Below are positions 24,412-37,999 of a stretch of 64,000 bases of DNA, one piece after another (positions within the stretch are counted from its first letter, which is position 1; every line of letters starts with the position of its first letter). The notes beneath the pieces are model-generated. The model worked only from the letters and a program-made list of their open reading frames with translations, was not told the DNA's origin and did not search any database. The stretch is from Marsupella aquatica. Its lineage: Eukaryota > Marchantiophyta. Where the stretch lies: assembly GCA_973895155.1 (NCBI GenBank), contig OZ316893.1, forward strand, positions 12,896,001-12,960,000, given 5' to 3'. Both the position numbers and the translations under genes were made by a program.

Positions 24412-27400
24412 GTTACGTGAACTTGGGGACACAATCTGGCAAAAACATTATTAATTCTAAACAATTGCTTGTGTGGCCCATTTTTGCTGACGTGGTCAGG
24501 TGCTTCTATCAAAAACTCAGACCACCTTTTGAATGGAACAATACATTCTTTTCCATTCAGGGACTTGCATATATTTATTTTCTCCTGATCAAAAATGTTG
24601 GCCTGTGCAGTTTTAACTTTAGTGTATGGAATGGACATCATGTTGCTAATAAGGTGAACAATGATAACTTGTACCCCCAAGTTATTGTAAAGCCCCTCCT
24701 AAGGTGAGTGAGGAGTCCAGATGTGTGTCAAAATGTTTCAACCAATACCATTAGCTTTTCCAGTTTCCAGGGACTAAGAGGTGTACAAATACTATAGTAA
24801 AGAGTATGATTTTCCCTCACACTCCCGGGTACCTCTTGCCCATGTATAGTAACAGTGGAGGGCATTCTCATAAAGTCAAAATTTATACATTTAAAATATT
24901 GTGTACACCTAGGCATATGGCTTATTTGGGCCCACGGGGTGACAGAGGGAGTGATCCTACTCCCTTCCCCTGGCCCATGGAAGCTAGTCCTGATTATTAT
25001 TTTGACAGGAAACCTTTGGAAACCATTGGATTAAGGTGCAAAATTTCCCTAAATATGAGATGAACCCAAAGCTGCCATTGTGTACCTCCTCCAAGCCCAA
25101 CATACCTGTCACTCTCCATGAGTATTGCTCACTCTTTGAAATTCAGTTATCAGATTGACGTGTAGACTCCCTAGCTGTGGTGATCTACTGCCTCACCATC
25201 TCACTATTCTTGCCAACAATTCCCCGCAAGATCACTTACTATGGGCAATATTGTTTGACGAATAGGCATTGGGCTAGTAACTCAATACCTTGAGTCAATC
25301 ATAATCCTAAGTAACTGACAATATATTTGTCAAGTCCTTGAAGAGAAGGGCATCTTGGAGGTGCGACAAAATTGTGCCCATCTCCATTACATTAGGGGAA
25401 TTCAGTGATTTAATCAATACCTATAGTAGTGTTTTACTTGGGTTATTTATGTCTATGCAATTGTGTCTTGTTCTATCATTGTCTGCATGTTCCTGAAGCT
25501 ACGTGGTTGGGGTATAATTTTTTTTTTGAGAAATTTCCAAAAGCCTGAGGACTCCCTCATACACCATGCAACCCTTCAACTATGAGAGAGGAGGATATTA
25601 AACTTCAATCCGGCTAATTATGGTGAAAAAACCCAATATGTTCAAGTGTCCAAATGATGTGCCTGCAATGTATAATGTAATAGATTTCACAATGGACAAG
25701 GGCTTTTTAAAAGGATCTAACGGATAGCTGCAAAATAATATATATGTGGGGGGGATTCTATCTGCCCATTTTTGTAGATCTCCAATTCGATAGTTGTTCT
25801 TGGATGCTCCTGATCGGACTCTGGTTCTCAGAACTCTCTGATCTGGTGATCTATTGGTTACTCTCATGGCCGGTTCTCTCATTGAGTCCTGTTTTGGTAC
25901 TACCTGTTCCCTCCCTGTTGGATTGTCTTTTCGCCTGTTCTTGATCTTCTCAGACTGAGTTTTGTGTGGAGGACTTTACTCTTGTGGCAGAGTTCGGTAT
26001 CCTGGCCAGGAGCCATCCTTTCCCTTTCTGCTCTCTCTGAGCCCCCTCGGGTCATGGTGAGGGAGACATTGGTACCTTACTATACAGATTATTGCCATCC
26101 CGCCCTGAGATGGAACTAAGTCCATCTAGATACTATTCTCTGTGTTGCCTATACATATTGATACGAAGTTCTGCAACCTCTACTCTTCTTCACACTATTC
26201 CTACAACATGGTTATTTTGGTCGGCTGTTAAGTGCATGGACAAGCATTTTCCCCGGATAGTGGGGTTGGTCGTATGGAAATAAACCATTGTGTGGCGGGG
26301 AGGATTACCTTATCTTCAGGATGAATCCCATGGGATGTTGCGGTGATCTGTCAAACCAAATCATGCCGAATCGGATCTGTCTCATATTGGCGTGGATACA
26401 ATTCCTAGGGAGTGGCCTTTCCGGTGGTCTCGATGGCTTTTGGATGGCAACTTGGTAACTGATGGTGATTTTGGCTGTATGATGGTGATTTTGGCTGTCC
26501 ATGTCGATGGAAATTTTGATGGTGATTCTAGGCGGATTTGGCTTCCAGTGGGGTTGGGACCAGGTGATTCCCTGATTGACATTTGGTTGGAATTCTGGAG
26601 ATTTGGGGCCTTTGGGTTGCTCTCTTGCTCTGGAGGATTGTTAGGTTTCGGGACCACTTCTCATCTTGGGGCCCTCCTTTCCCTTCTTCTCTGCCTCCTT
26701 CCTTTAGGCAGTGGATTGATTGGACCTCTTTCTTCTTTCTCTGGGGATGATCCTTCTTTCAGCTCCCCTTATTTTTTTGTTTGGTTTTCTCCTGTCTCTT
26801 GCCCTGAGACAGGTGCTTGGTTGTTTGGGTGTTTGCCCTGTTTTTTCAAAAAAATAATTAAAAATATAAATAAAAAATATGTGGGCAAGTGACCCACAGT
26901 TAGCATAAACCATGGACGAGTGTTGTTTAAACTAACCTCAGGTCATGGATTATAGGCAAGTTTGTCCCCAACATATTTCAAGCCCTTTCAGGCCACAATT
27001 TTGATCACAAGATATGGTTCTTCATGGCGTCGTCCAGGGTGTTGGAGATTGTTGATTATAGTAAATGATGTTGAGCAAAATTGTAATAGAGCATACATGA
27101 ACTGAACAGGCTGTCACAAATTTAAGGGAGTTGAAGTAGGCTTGACAACTTCTTCCAGGAGTCTGCAAGCTTGGGGGAGACTGATGCGTCAGGCATGGAA
27201 AAGGTGCACAATGGTACGGACCTTTAGGTCCTCATGAATAGGAAAATATGTCACCATAATTGAACAGTGAAGGAGGCTTCCTGCAAAAATGCCATCGTAA
27301 ACAGACCATATTAAGAAAGATAGGGTAGGCATATTATAGTGATTAGATATCTTTTGTAGGTTTTGAGTTGGCTAAGATGTACTTCCTTGCCACACAAACT

Positions 27401-29640
27401 TAGTGGATTTAATTGGCTACCATTGAAACTAAAAAAAATGACTAATATGCCATGGTTTATACTTGTTAGAGACCTCGGTGGTTGGATATAGGTAGGCTGG
27501 GACAATCAGGTTTGCGCAATAAATAAATTGTTACTCACAATTTTAAGGTATTAGACCTATCTACAAATGTCTTGACTACTTCCTTGCAAATTATATGAAA
27601 AGTAAAAGAATGAGATTTGTGCACAAACTTGCTTAACAAGACATGACTGGCAACTTTGTCTTGATAAAAATTGGCACTACATGACAAAACCAGCACTAAA
27701 TGAAGATTTGCATATAAAGTTCTGGCAAACCAAGAGGATGAGTCAAAGTTTTTTAGGGGGAAAACATTGAAAACGTATTTTAAGATCTTCTTAGCACTTT
27801 TCTGTAAAACAATGATTATGAATGTAGATAATGTCTTTAGAGTAGACAAATAAAATATAGATAACTTGTTTATGGCACACTTAGGCTAACCTGATAGTCA
27901 CTACTGTATGCCATTGGATATTAATCAAGTTTTTAGTTTCAGGGGCAGAAATTTCCACTAGGTTGAGTGGTGTTTAGAAAATTTCAAGTTGAGTTGGTAG
28001 TAGGTCATATCACATTTTTTCCGACATTGCTATATGGCGAACACCTTCTACCTTATTTTGTCTTATTAGAAATATGAGTTCTGAATTTTCTTTTAAATCT
28101 GGCCTAGTGTATCATTTCACTTTGTATTGGTTTGAATTTAACAAATTATCTAACCCCTTTAATTATTTCAAGTTTATGATTTCATTTGATTTGATATGTT
28201 TTATTGTGATAGCTTATCATGTATTTGATGAGATTTTTTTTCTGCCATTCATCCTCTATTGCACGAGATGGTCAGACTCACCAGGATGCACCCAGTACAA
28301 AAACCAGAGATGCCCTGTAGGTTATATTTCCATTGGTGAAAAACTTTCCAACACTTATGGTTTAGAGGCTAACAGGTGTCACCTAAATAGTGAATCTTTC
28401 AATAGGGCCTTCAATAGGGCCTAAAAATAGAGTACAAAGCTAGAGTATAAAGCTAACATACTTTTCTGTCAACCACAAAATACTATACCTCTAAGGTACA
28501 TTGACTTATAAGTTATGTATTTGTTTTTCACCTAAAAAGTACGGTAATTTCTTCACTTTAAAGGTGTGTATTTTTATTTTATTTATTTATTTGATTCCCC
28601 GTTTTAATGCATTTGAATACTATGTTATAATTGCTATTTGATATTTACAAAGGATACAATTGACATTATTGTCAATAAGTTAAAATAGCTGTGTCTTAGA
28701 ACGAACATGCTATATAGGTCATATCACATTTTTCTTACGTCATTCTTTGGTCCTATCTTACTAGTAATTTGCAAAGGGAAGCTAGTGTTAAAGCTTATGA
28801 TATAGAGTGAAGCCTCTAGACCATAATTCTTGATTCAGACAAAACTGATAATAAGACTTAATAATTGGTCCGTGAACCCCCTGGCCACATTTTCTAGGCC
28901 TTGTTTGAGTATAAATAATGTATTTAATATAAGCTTTAACTCAAGTTGTCAATTGTATCAGTTTGTTGATTTCAAGTTCCAACCATAACTGGCAGTTTAC
29001 CTTAATTGCAAAAGGCCAGAAATCTTACTCCATGTGCTAGTTATCTTTTAACAATGAAGTTATCAAGGTAATTATTAGCCATTGTTTATTATATGAAAAA
29101 TATTTTAAAAAAAATTTGGAAGTTAATTTTAAAACCGGGATATGTAACTAAAATGGTTACATAGTGACAGTTTTACCCCTCTTGCTCTTTGCATTTTTAA
29201 TTTTTAACATTTCTTTTTCTGGCATGGCGTCCCAAAATATACACCCAAATTGACGCAAAACATGAATGAAAACTGTAAGTTTGATTTACAAAAACTGACA
29301 AGTCTTGTTTGGTGCGGTTGTTGTTGACGTGACACTCTCCGGTGCCAGGAATTTTGGAATGGACCTCTCATGGGGGTCCATCATGAGACTTAATACCAAC
29401 ACAACTTAAAATGAGGTTGTGAGACAAAAAAACAAGGATGGGGGCAAAAATCATAAAAGTGAAATTGATTCTCAATAAAGACAATGAAAAGTGGACAAAA
29501 TATGGGGCAAAGATGAAAGGAAATAACATAGAATTTTTGGTGCACGTTTTTTTCTTCTTCATATGTATTTAGTTGGGTAATCGGGCTATCGGTAGTCTGT
29601 ATAAATTCTTTGCCAGTTTTCATGTTGATGTTGTTTTACT
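24412..29640. other. Gene desert with probable retroelement debris
   Basis: No conserved protein motif was found. An open frame at 26392-26892 has skewed G/T-rich composition and runs into an A-rich tail (26847-26880), which suggests a non-LTR retroelement 3' end. It includes two copies of GATGGTGATTTTGGCTGT near 26463 and 26481. GCTTGGGGGAGACTG near 27170 looks like an LTR-retrotransposon polypurine tract, but no LTR pair was seen. From 27.2 to 29.6 kb the sequence is AT-rich and otherwise featureless. Confidence 0.35.
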
Positions 29641-29754
29641 TTGTTCACACTGTTGCACGAAAAATTTGTTGTTTCCACACATACGAACATTGTAGATATA
29701 CCTTCTCACCAGCAGACGGTGAAAGTTCACACCAACACTGCGACGCGAGCGGAA

Positions 29755-29939
29755 GCTCTTCAATTTCTGATCAATTGTGAAATGAGGCAGGCAGTACAAG
29801 TGTTCAGTAGAGGCGCTTCAACTTCTGATCCATTGGAGGCTCTTCAACTTTTGATCGATTGTGAAACTATGCAGACGGTACAAAGTCTTCAGTGTACACG
29901 ATGTGCCTACAAAGTCTTCAGTGTACACGATGTGCCTGC
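29755..29939. repeat. Duplications just upstream of the NFXL2 start
   Basis: An ~84-bp unit (GCTCTTCAA-TTCTGATC, repeated from about 29755 and 29839) is followed by a perfect 29-bp tandem duplication containing CTTCAGTGTACACGATGTGC at 29882-29910 and 29911-29939, except for the final base or two. It ends about 75 bp before the start codon, so it is probably in the 5' UTR or core promoter. Confidence 0.8.
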
Positions 29940-30015
29940 GACCTGTAGCTGACAACATTTTGCAATGCCCAACGTCATTGCCTTTCCGTGATCACATTGT
30001 TCTCAATTGCCGTCG

Positions 30016-33000
30016 ATGGCGACTTCTGGGAGAGGCCCTCCTCAGGGAGCGTGGGGTGTACCTGTCCATTCCTCGGTTCAGTCTCGTGCTTCTCCTAGTT
30101 GGATGAACTCTACAAATCGAGGTCTTGGAGCTGAGGTGAGCCCTGATGAGGTCATTGTTGCTCACAAGATGCAGCACCATAGCGGAATTGTAATCGAATC
30201 GGATTCTGACAGCAGTGGTGAAGATGGAGACACTGGAAAGGTTGATCTTGAGAGTCTCCAGGCATCCATATTTGGTGATTACGCTGGAATTGGCACCTCG
30301 GATGATGCCATGAATGACCAAGGGGTAGCCAAAATTCGGGGTCTTTTGGTGGCTGCACAGAGTGGAGGCACGGCATGCCTTATCTGCTTGGAGAGGGTCA
30401 AAGGCACGGATTTTATATGGGATTGCAAGTCTGGGTGCTTTGCCATCTTGCATCTCACTTGTATTCAGTCTTGGGCAAGGCAATCCCTAAATGCAGCAGA
30501 GCAGAGAGCGTTGAGTAGATTTTCGCATGAGAGTTTCCCAGGGGCAGCAACAGCTGCAGCAACACACTGGTACTGTCCCAAGTGCCGAGCTGAGTATCCT
30601 CGCTTGGCAATTCCAAAGGAGTATAAATGTTTTTGTGAGAAGGAGACTAATCCGGTTCCAGATCCCTGGCTAGCACCGCACACTTGTGGAGAGAAATGTG
30701 GGAAGCACCTTGGAGGAGATTGTGGGCATGAGTGCAATCTTCTGTGCCATCCTGGTCCTTGTCCTCCGTGCCCTCAGCTTGTGCAAGTTGCTTGTTTCTG
30801 TGGAGAGAAGTCAGAGGTTAGACGGTGTGGCCGTCGGAATTTTTCCTGTGGAGCCATCTGCCAAAAACATCTGGCTTGTGAGAATCATACATGTGAGAAT
30901 GTCTGCCACGATGGAGACTGCCTGCCTTGCACTAAATTTGACATGTATCCTTGCCGGTGCAAGAGAGAGGTAGCTCAGCGTGCATGTGTAGAGTCGAATT
31001 GGCAGTGCACAAGGCCATGTGGCCAGGAGTTGAGCTGCAAGAGGCACTTTTGTGAGAAGGGATGTCACGCTGGATCATGTGGAGAGTGTACATTGGCTGG
31101 GAGACGAACTTGTCCTTGTGGAAAGCTGGAGCACAAGGGTGTGGCTTGTGACAAAGTTATACCTACCTGTGGATCAACCTGCGAGAAAACTTTGGGCTGC
31201 TCCCTTCACAAATGTCAAGAGCGTTGCCATTCAGGCCCTTGCAACAGTACTTGCAGGTTTATGCTCACCAAGGCTTGCCACTGTGGAGGCTTGAAGAAAC
31301 AGGCAAGCATTTGTATATTTGCGTTTGCAACAAGTTGGAGTCAGTTACGCTCAGTTAGGTCTAGTTGTCAACCTTCACTTGAATAAATGACTCTAATGTA
31401 GCAGACTTGTGAAACAAATCTCACAAATCGAGTGTTTCTGTTTGGGTAGTTTCATTTTGGTACATCGTTCTAATCGTATTCATTCCGTGCTAGGTTCCGT
31501 GCCATCAGGATTTGCAATGCGAAAGAAAATGCCAGCGTCTTCGAGACTGTACACGCCATTCCTGTAGAAAGCGCTGCTGCAATGGAGATTGTCCTCCTTG
31601 CTCAGAGGTAGTATATCCTCAAAATTGTTTCTCCATCAAACCTAGAACAAGAGGGATAAAACTGCACTCGTCATTTCAAAAAATTCTGAAGCTCAAAAAT
31701 TTGAGCTTTAATCTTTCAATATCTTATTTGGATAATTTGTATCTTCTACTCAGGTATGTGGAAAAAGACTCCGATGTGGTAATCACAAGTGCCCTGCCCC
31801 ATGTCACAGGTACATCTGCTGGTGAGCGTCGTTAAAAAATTGACCTCTTGTTGCTCCTACATTCAGTCCTTATTATCTAATGTAGTTTGCAACCAATAGA
31901 CATGAGGAGATTACATCACTAAGTATAGTTCTTGTCCTTAAAATTCCAGTTTGGTATGCGAAATTGTTTGAACTGAAGTGTACTAATGTATTCGGCAATT
32001 TGGACTTCCGGGCGGTTCATAGAGGAGTGTGCGCGCCTTGCCCTGCCTCAGTAAGGATCTCTTGTGCTTGTGGAGCAACTTCATTTGATGTGCGTCCTTC
32101 CCTCTATCTTACTGGTGCTTGCACAATCGAATTGATTCCTAGCTGATGTGTTGTACTGCCATTAACATGGCATCATCAGAGATATATTGCGAGTGAAAAT
32201 GTATAGCTTCTCTGAGTCTTTTGGGTATTTGTTTGAGAAGGTGCCATGTGGAATAGAGAAAGACCAAAAGCCTCCAAGGTGCTCCAAGCCCTGCCAGGTT
32301 CTTCCATGCTGTTCGCATGGTCCTGACAGCAAGGTATTAGTCTAAATGCATGGAATCTTTGTTCCTCCTTTTTAATATTTGGTTTTGCCCACAGAGATGT
32401 ATCCATTGAAAAAGAGCATTTGCAAAATTATCAAAGAAAAACCATAGAAAGAAAGAATCCGCAAGGCCGTGCTGCTTTGATATAATTCAAGTCCGGAAAA
32501 CATTTAATTACTTCACTTGATAGAGTTAGAAAGTAAGTTTGTCGTAGATAGCTAGTTTACTTAGGTTTAAAATATATATCGGCGTATTTCCAAAATTGTT
32601 CCTGAACTATTTTGAGCTGCATGCTTTCCCTATCTTGTAGCCCTTTTACTTTGGAGAGATAAGTTGCGCCATCGTATCTCTAGTTCTTATCATAATTCTT
32701 AGTATTGTGTGGTATGCGAATTGCAGCCTCATGCTTGTCACTACGGACAGTGTCCTCCCTGTCAACTTGTATGCAAGGCCAAGCTTTCGTGTGGTCACAT
32801 ATGTCCTAACAGGTATGCGTTTCTCGACTAGCAGTTGCACGTGGGGTGCCGCTTGCTTCGCAAATGTTCTGTTACACCTAGAACAGTGCCAAAATGTACT
32901 GGATTGATCAAAGGTCCTCTTTGTTTTGCAATTATAATCCACTTGGTCTGCTGCAGGTGTCACGGACCAAGGCCATTACCAAATCCGGAATACACGCTGA

Positions 33001-35782
33001 AACCCACGAAGAAGAAGAAGAAATTGATAAAAGACGATAGTGCACGCTCAGGAGTTCCCTGTCCACCTTGCCTTGAACCTGTTGTGAAACAGTGCCTTGG
33101 GAAGCATTATGGCTTAGAGAGAACGGTAGGACACATTCTCTATGCCATCAGCCCATTTTATTACTTCTTTGCACAAGTGCACTAAGGTTTTCAATAGTAG
33201 ATTGCTAACTAGTACGCAGTTGCATTATGTGGTGATTGCAGATGGTTTGCTCAGCAGTACAAGACTTTCAATGTGGAAACCCCTGTGGAAATCCTCTATC
33301 CTGTGGTAATCATTTTTGTGCTCTGCCCTGTCATCCAATCGAGATGATGGAGGTCACATTGGGTCATGCAAGGATCAAGGATTCAACAAATTGTGGAGAC
33401 CTTTGTGAAAAATGTCCTTTGCAATGCCAACAGGTAACTTGTCTGTTTCACACTCAAATGTCGCCGAAATTGCTTTTGCAACGAACGTAGCGACGGAGTT
33501 ATCTCTTTCATGATCATCTAGTCAATCATGTGAGTGAGGGTGGTAAGATGGTGAGCTGTTTATTTCAATAGCCTCTAATTTGCAGTCTGCTGTCTGATGT
33601 AGGAACGAGCCTTGTGTGCACATCCGTGTCCCTTACCATGTCATCCAGGAGACTGTCCACCATGCAAAGTTCTAGTGAAGAGAGGCTGCTATTGCGACAC
33701 TCTTGTCCATGTCTTTGATTGTGACATTTTTACGTCTGCTTCTGAAACGGAACGTTCAAAGATGCTCTCTTGTGGCGGGCCCTGTCATAGGTATGAGAAT
33801 TGCTCAAAGTTGTATATGCCGTTCTTACATCTCATGAATGTGACAAAAGTTAGTAAGTTTAGAGTTAGCGACCCCCTATTGGAGTCTCCTAAATCTCTGA
33901 CCAGGTTATTTGGTAATCTTGGGAAGTTGAAAGAATGCCTCTCCAGTTGCTGAACAGAACAAATGAAAGTCAGTATAGGAGAGGCGGCAAACTCACCAAA
34001 GAATTTCTCGTGCAGTATGTTGACATCTTTCAAGTTGTTTCATGTAAGCAGTAATCATTAAATGCCACTTAAACTAAACTTATTGCTACCACAGGAAACT
34101 ACCAAATTGTGCCCACATGTGCTCAACTTTATGTCATCCAGGAGGTTGCCCGATGGCAACGAACTGTCGTAAGAAGGTGACATCTTCTCTCTGATCCAGT
34201 CCCTTCTGAACTATTTCAGATGTCAGCTTTTTGTCAAAACAGGCCAAAGGGCATTAATTTTGCATCACTCTTATTGCATGCGTGATCAACAATTTCGTTT
34301 AAACTATAGTTAGCAACTATCTTTGCTCCAGAGACTTCAGCTCTTTCTAGAACTACCAGAAGTGACAAACAGAATCATTTTTTTCTGGTGGAAGATTTTG
34401 ATAGAAGTAGGATATGAGCTACCTGTCAGTGCTGGGTTTTTCCTTAATGGGGGGCCATTCCTACGTGAATTCAAGTAATGCAATTGCCCTAGTGCGGTTT
34501 GGGCAGGGCATGGCAATTAGTAGTTTACTTTCTATTTGACGATTATGTCTATAAAGGGTTATCATAACTTTGTTTTCTTGATGCTCAATGACAGGTGGTA
34601 GTTCGATGTGCATGCCAGCGACTCAAAAAAGAATGGCTTTGCATTGAAGTACAAAAAGCACAAGCATCAGGCAAATCTTCTCGTAAAGAAGGATTACGGA
34701 GTGGTTTATTTATCGGCTTGATTCCTTGCGATCAGGAATGCTTGCGGTTGGTGGCTGTAAAGGAAGCTCATGAAGAGGCTGAGCTACTTCGGCAGAGAAA
34801 GGGGAAAGAAGCAGAGGTATGCACTGGACTCCTTCCTGCACTGGGCTCCTTCCTGGACTCCCATGGAAGGCGATGTACCCAAACTAGTTCAGTTTCTGGT
34901 TGGAGTGTGGAAACCCATGAAACCCACCATATTTCCTTACATTGACCTTGACTGACTTTAGTCTCAATGTACTAAGGTACATTCGGAAGATTTCCTTCTC
35001 AGGAGCACAGTGGTTTATATTACCTCGTTCGTATAGAAGTCTACCACAGAAAGTTGTAGTCGCAAGTAATATGCTATCTTGTACGGACTAACAGTAGCAA
35101 GAGGTCCTCTGGGGGTTGGGAACAACAGGTTTCTGAAGCACCACCAAGTATATCGAGGAGGAAAAAGAGCCGGCACCAGACCCATCCGCAGCAGAAAAGT
35201 ACTAGGATGCGGGTATTGATCTTGTTTGTATAGCCATTGAAATCTCCTGTCACTTCTCTGCTAAATCCCAGGAATAAATGTCTTTAGTTCCTTCATCTGA
35301 AGTTGACATGTGAATTCGGATGTCTCTTCTTTATATTTAAAAAGGTGGTGTCTGCTCAGTATTAGCTATCTCACTGAACTAGTTTGTGCGGGTTTATATA
35401 TCTGTATTCGTTGTCTTTGTCAATGAGTACCAAGGCTGCCATTGGAAAACATTAATTCTCGTCTTAGTCATTCTGGAAAGATATTTTGGGAGTGAGGTCA
35501 ATGCAGAGGTGCAGTGACGAGTGCATGCAGCAACATAATGAAAGTGCTTCTCTCTGGTTTTTGCTAACCTTGTGCTTTTGAGGAGACTCATTTTGTATCT
35601 TCATGTCGTGGTGACAGGAGTTACGGTCAGCTGTCCGAAGATGGTCCATCACCGTTGGTATCTCAATCCTTGTGATTTTGGCGATATATTTTGGGTTAGT
35701 AGGACTATTTGAACTGAATGCGTGGATGAACCGAAGGGATGCAACCAGGATTAATAAGAGATCACAATATTCGCGATTTTAA
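30016..35782 (+). CDS. NFXL2: NF-X1-type zinc finger protein, NFXL2-like, with RING-like domain and C-terminal membrane helix
   Basis: Twelve exons join in phase: 30016-31302, 31494-31607, 31754-31809, 32023-32089, 32241-32333, 32727-32812, 32957-33125, 33242-33433, 33603-33790, 34095-34176, 34595-34816, 35618-35782. The product is 906 residues (Arabidopsis NFXL2 is about 880). An acidic Ser-rich N-terminus precedes a RING/PHD-like cluster (CLICLERV ... HLTCIQSW ... YCPKCRAEY, near 120-195). About ten NF-X1 fingers of the form CG..C...L.C..H.C...CH.G.C..C follow. GPRPLPNPEYTLKP in exon 7 is a family signature. The last exon holds a hydrophobic helix near 862-885. NFXL2 proteins are nuclear regulators of oxidative-stress and ABA responses in Arabidopsis and may act as E3 ligases. 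The intron after exon 1 uses a GC donor (CAG-GCAAGC). Confidence 0.95.
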
Positions 35783-37999
35783 TTGTGCATATGCTGTCTG
35801 AAGATACGTTCAATTTCGGGTTTAAGGTAGGTGAAGCATATGGTCGCAGTCATATGAAGGGAGAAAGATACCTATGGTCTCCTACAGCATTTTGAGGTTT
35901 CGGTATTCAATGAGTAGTTGTTTCTCCGCGAATTAATTTGACAATTAGACATTTCCTTTCTTGCGGGGTCTCTTCTCGTTATATTCCGGTCCATATTGGT
36001 AGATCCAGATATCTCTGAGGTTATTAGAAAATAGGAATGGTCCTCTTCGATGTGGCTCCAGTTGGTGAAAATACTTGTGGCTATCTTATTCCTGGCAAAG
36101 TAAGGCCGATTGAAAATATTTATTTCATTTTATTAATGGACAATGCGAATGTCGAGTCCCAACCACAGAGATTGTGATAGGTCAGCCTAAGAAGGCTTAT
36201 TGCTTATGCCCTGCCAATTGTGGTAACACCACCAGGTCCCCGCCTGAGGCAAAAACGTTGGATTGGCCACACTCCCAGTCCTCTCCTCTCTCTTGTCTTT
36301 GGCCACACCTCAGTCCCCTCCCTTTCTTCTCTTTGAAAGGTCACCGCGTCACATCCGGGCTGAAATTGCTCGTTTTCCCGAATTTTGGGAGATTTCCTGT
36401 TGGAGAATCAATCCCAAATAAAGAAAAGCTGAGACCCCGGAGAGATTTTTTTTGGAGAACGAATCCCAAACTAAAGCAAGAACTGAGACCCACAAGTTTG
36501 TCACCGGGCTGACCACGACACAACACAACACATCAACTTAGGCTAAGAGCTGCTCTCGCCCTGTCCCCCTCCCCCTCCATTTACAGAATGAGTGGTATTG
36601 GAGGCGAATCACAATTACCGAGCCCTTGTGTACTCCCAGCGGGGCATTCTGAGGGGGGGTGGATGGGGGGTGTTGTTTGACGGTGGGTTTTGAATGATGG
36701 AATTTTGGGTGGAATGAACTCAGAAGAGCGGGCTTGGGTTTGTCCACTTTGGTGTTTCTAACAGTTATGGGGTGTCAACGTTCTTGCTGTTCTTCGTCCG
36801 AAAATAAGGTGTAGAAGCCGTCGTGGCAAGTACAGGTGTGGACACGATGTGTAATTGAAGACAACGTTGCAAGGAATGGTACATGGAACGGTGTCTGGTT
36901 AGAGCTTCTGTGGTGAAGATGTGATAGACAAGACACTTATGGGATGCTACTGTGCTAACGAGAGCTGTATTTGCCCCTTCCATACCTTAGTACATGATCT
37001 ATCACAAAATTGGACGGGAAATGTAGATCTGTTAAACCGTTTGAGACAGCGACGTGAAGCGTAGAAGAGGTCCGGAAGATGTGGGATGGGTCGCATTCTG
37101 TCCTTTGCGAAGTGTGTGTCTCAGATCATCAATATCTTCAATAGCTTACGACTGTGTCCGCTTCCTCTCACGAAATGATTTCTTGCCAGCATATGGATTG
37201 TGTTAATACACGGATTGGAAGGCGAGTGAAAGGAGATCGTTAATATATACGATGAACAGAGTCCTGGATCGACGACCAGAGTGGTTGAAAGTGGGAAGGT
37301 GCTAAGTGGAAAGGCAATGGAGCGGGTTAAACATAGCCTACGGGTGAAGTGAGGAGACCTAATAAAGCGAGGTGACAATCCTCTAATAAAGCGAGGTGAC
37401 AATCCCATACACAATGGTCTATCAGTCCAAGTGATATCTATGGTGCAGTGAAGTCAAAGGTCCATTGTGATATGTCGAGACAAAACATTCCGATCCGAAT
37501 AACTGACTTCCCCTTTAGGCGACTGGTTCGAATCCAACTTGAAATCCAGTAATCTTATCCCCAAAAGTAAGGTATGATCTATCAGTCCTGCAACCTTCTA
37601 ATGCAATTATGAGCCACGTTCGCTCAAGAATCACCCAGTTGCGAGACTTGAGGCGATGGAAGTGACACACTTTTCTGTTTGAGGATCCAATCCCCTAAGA
37701 ATGCATGTCCTTAGGTAAGGAAGATCTGAAACGGAAGGTTACAGACTAATTTAAGGATCCAACTGAGAATGAATTTTTCTAGCCAAGCGATTGTCATCTC
37801 TGTATTGTGCAATTTGGAATTTCAATCCAGTCCTCATGGTTTGGAGTTAACTGGAGAAAATGCACCAGGCCCATCACTCGATTCATGGTGTGTATACCAC
37901 CGGACGATAAATATGACCTCACCAGCCACGGAGACGAGCTGGAACATTTCATTCCTGAGTTTTGTGGCTGTGAAGGCCACGCACCACTAGAAAACTCCT
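35783..37999. other. Intergenic, no gene recognised
   Basis: It contains a decayed duplication of GAATC-ATCCCAAA-TAAAG--AA-CTGAGACCC at about 36404 and 36457, a G-rich run at 36645-36672, and a tandem TAATAAAGCGAGGTGACAAT pair at 37360-37402. No coding or RNA gene is supported. Confidence 0.45.

Noticed and set aside
26392-26892. 166-codon plus-strand frame as a membrane protein
   Set aside because: G/T-skewed composition with an A-rich end fits a retroelement 3' UTR better than a coding gene.
29882-29939. CRISPR-like direct repeat
   Set aside because: Only two adjacent copies with no spacers, in a plant nuclear context.
37510-37560. Possible tRNA T-arm (GGTTCGAATCC)
   Set aside because: The flanking bases do not pair into a five-bp T stem and no acceptor or anticodon arm is present.
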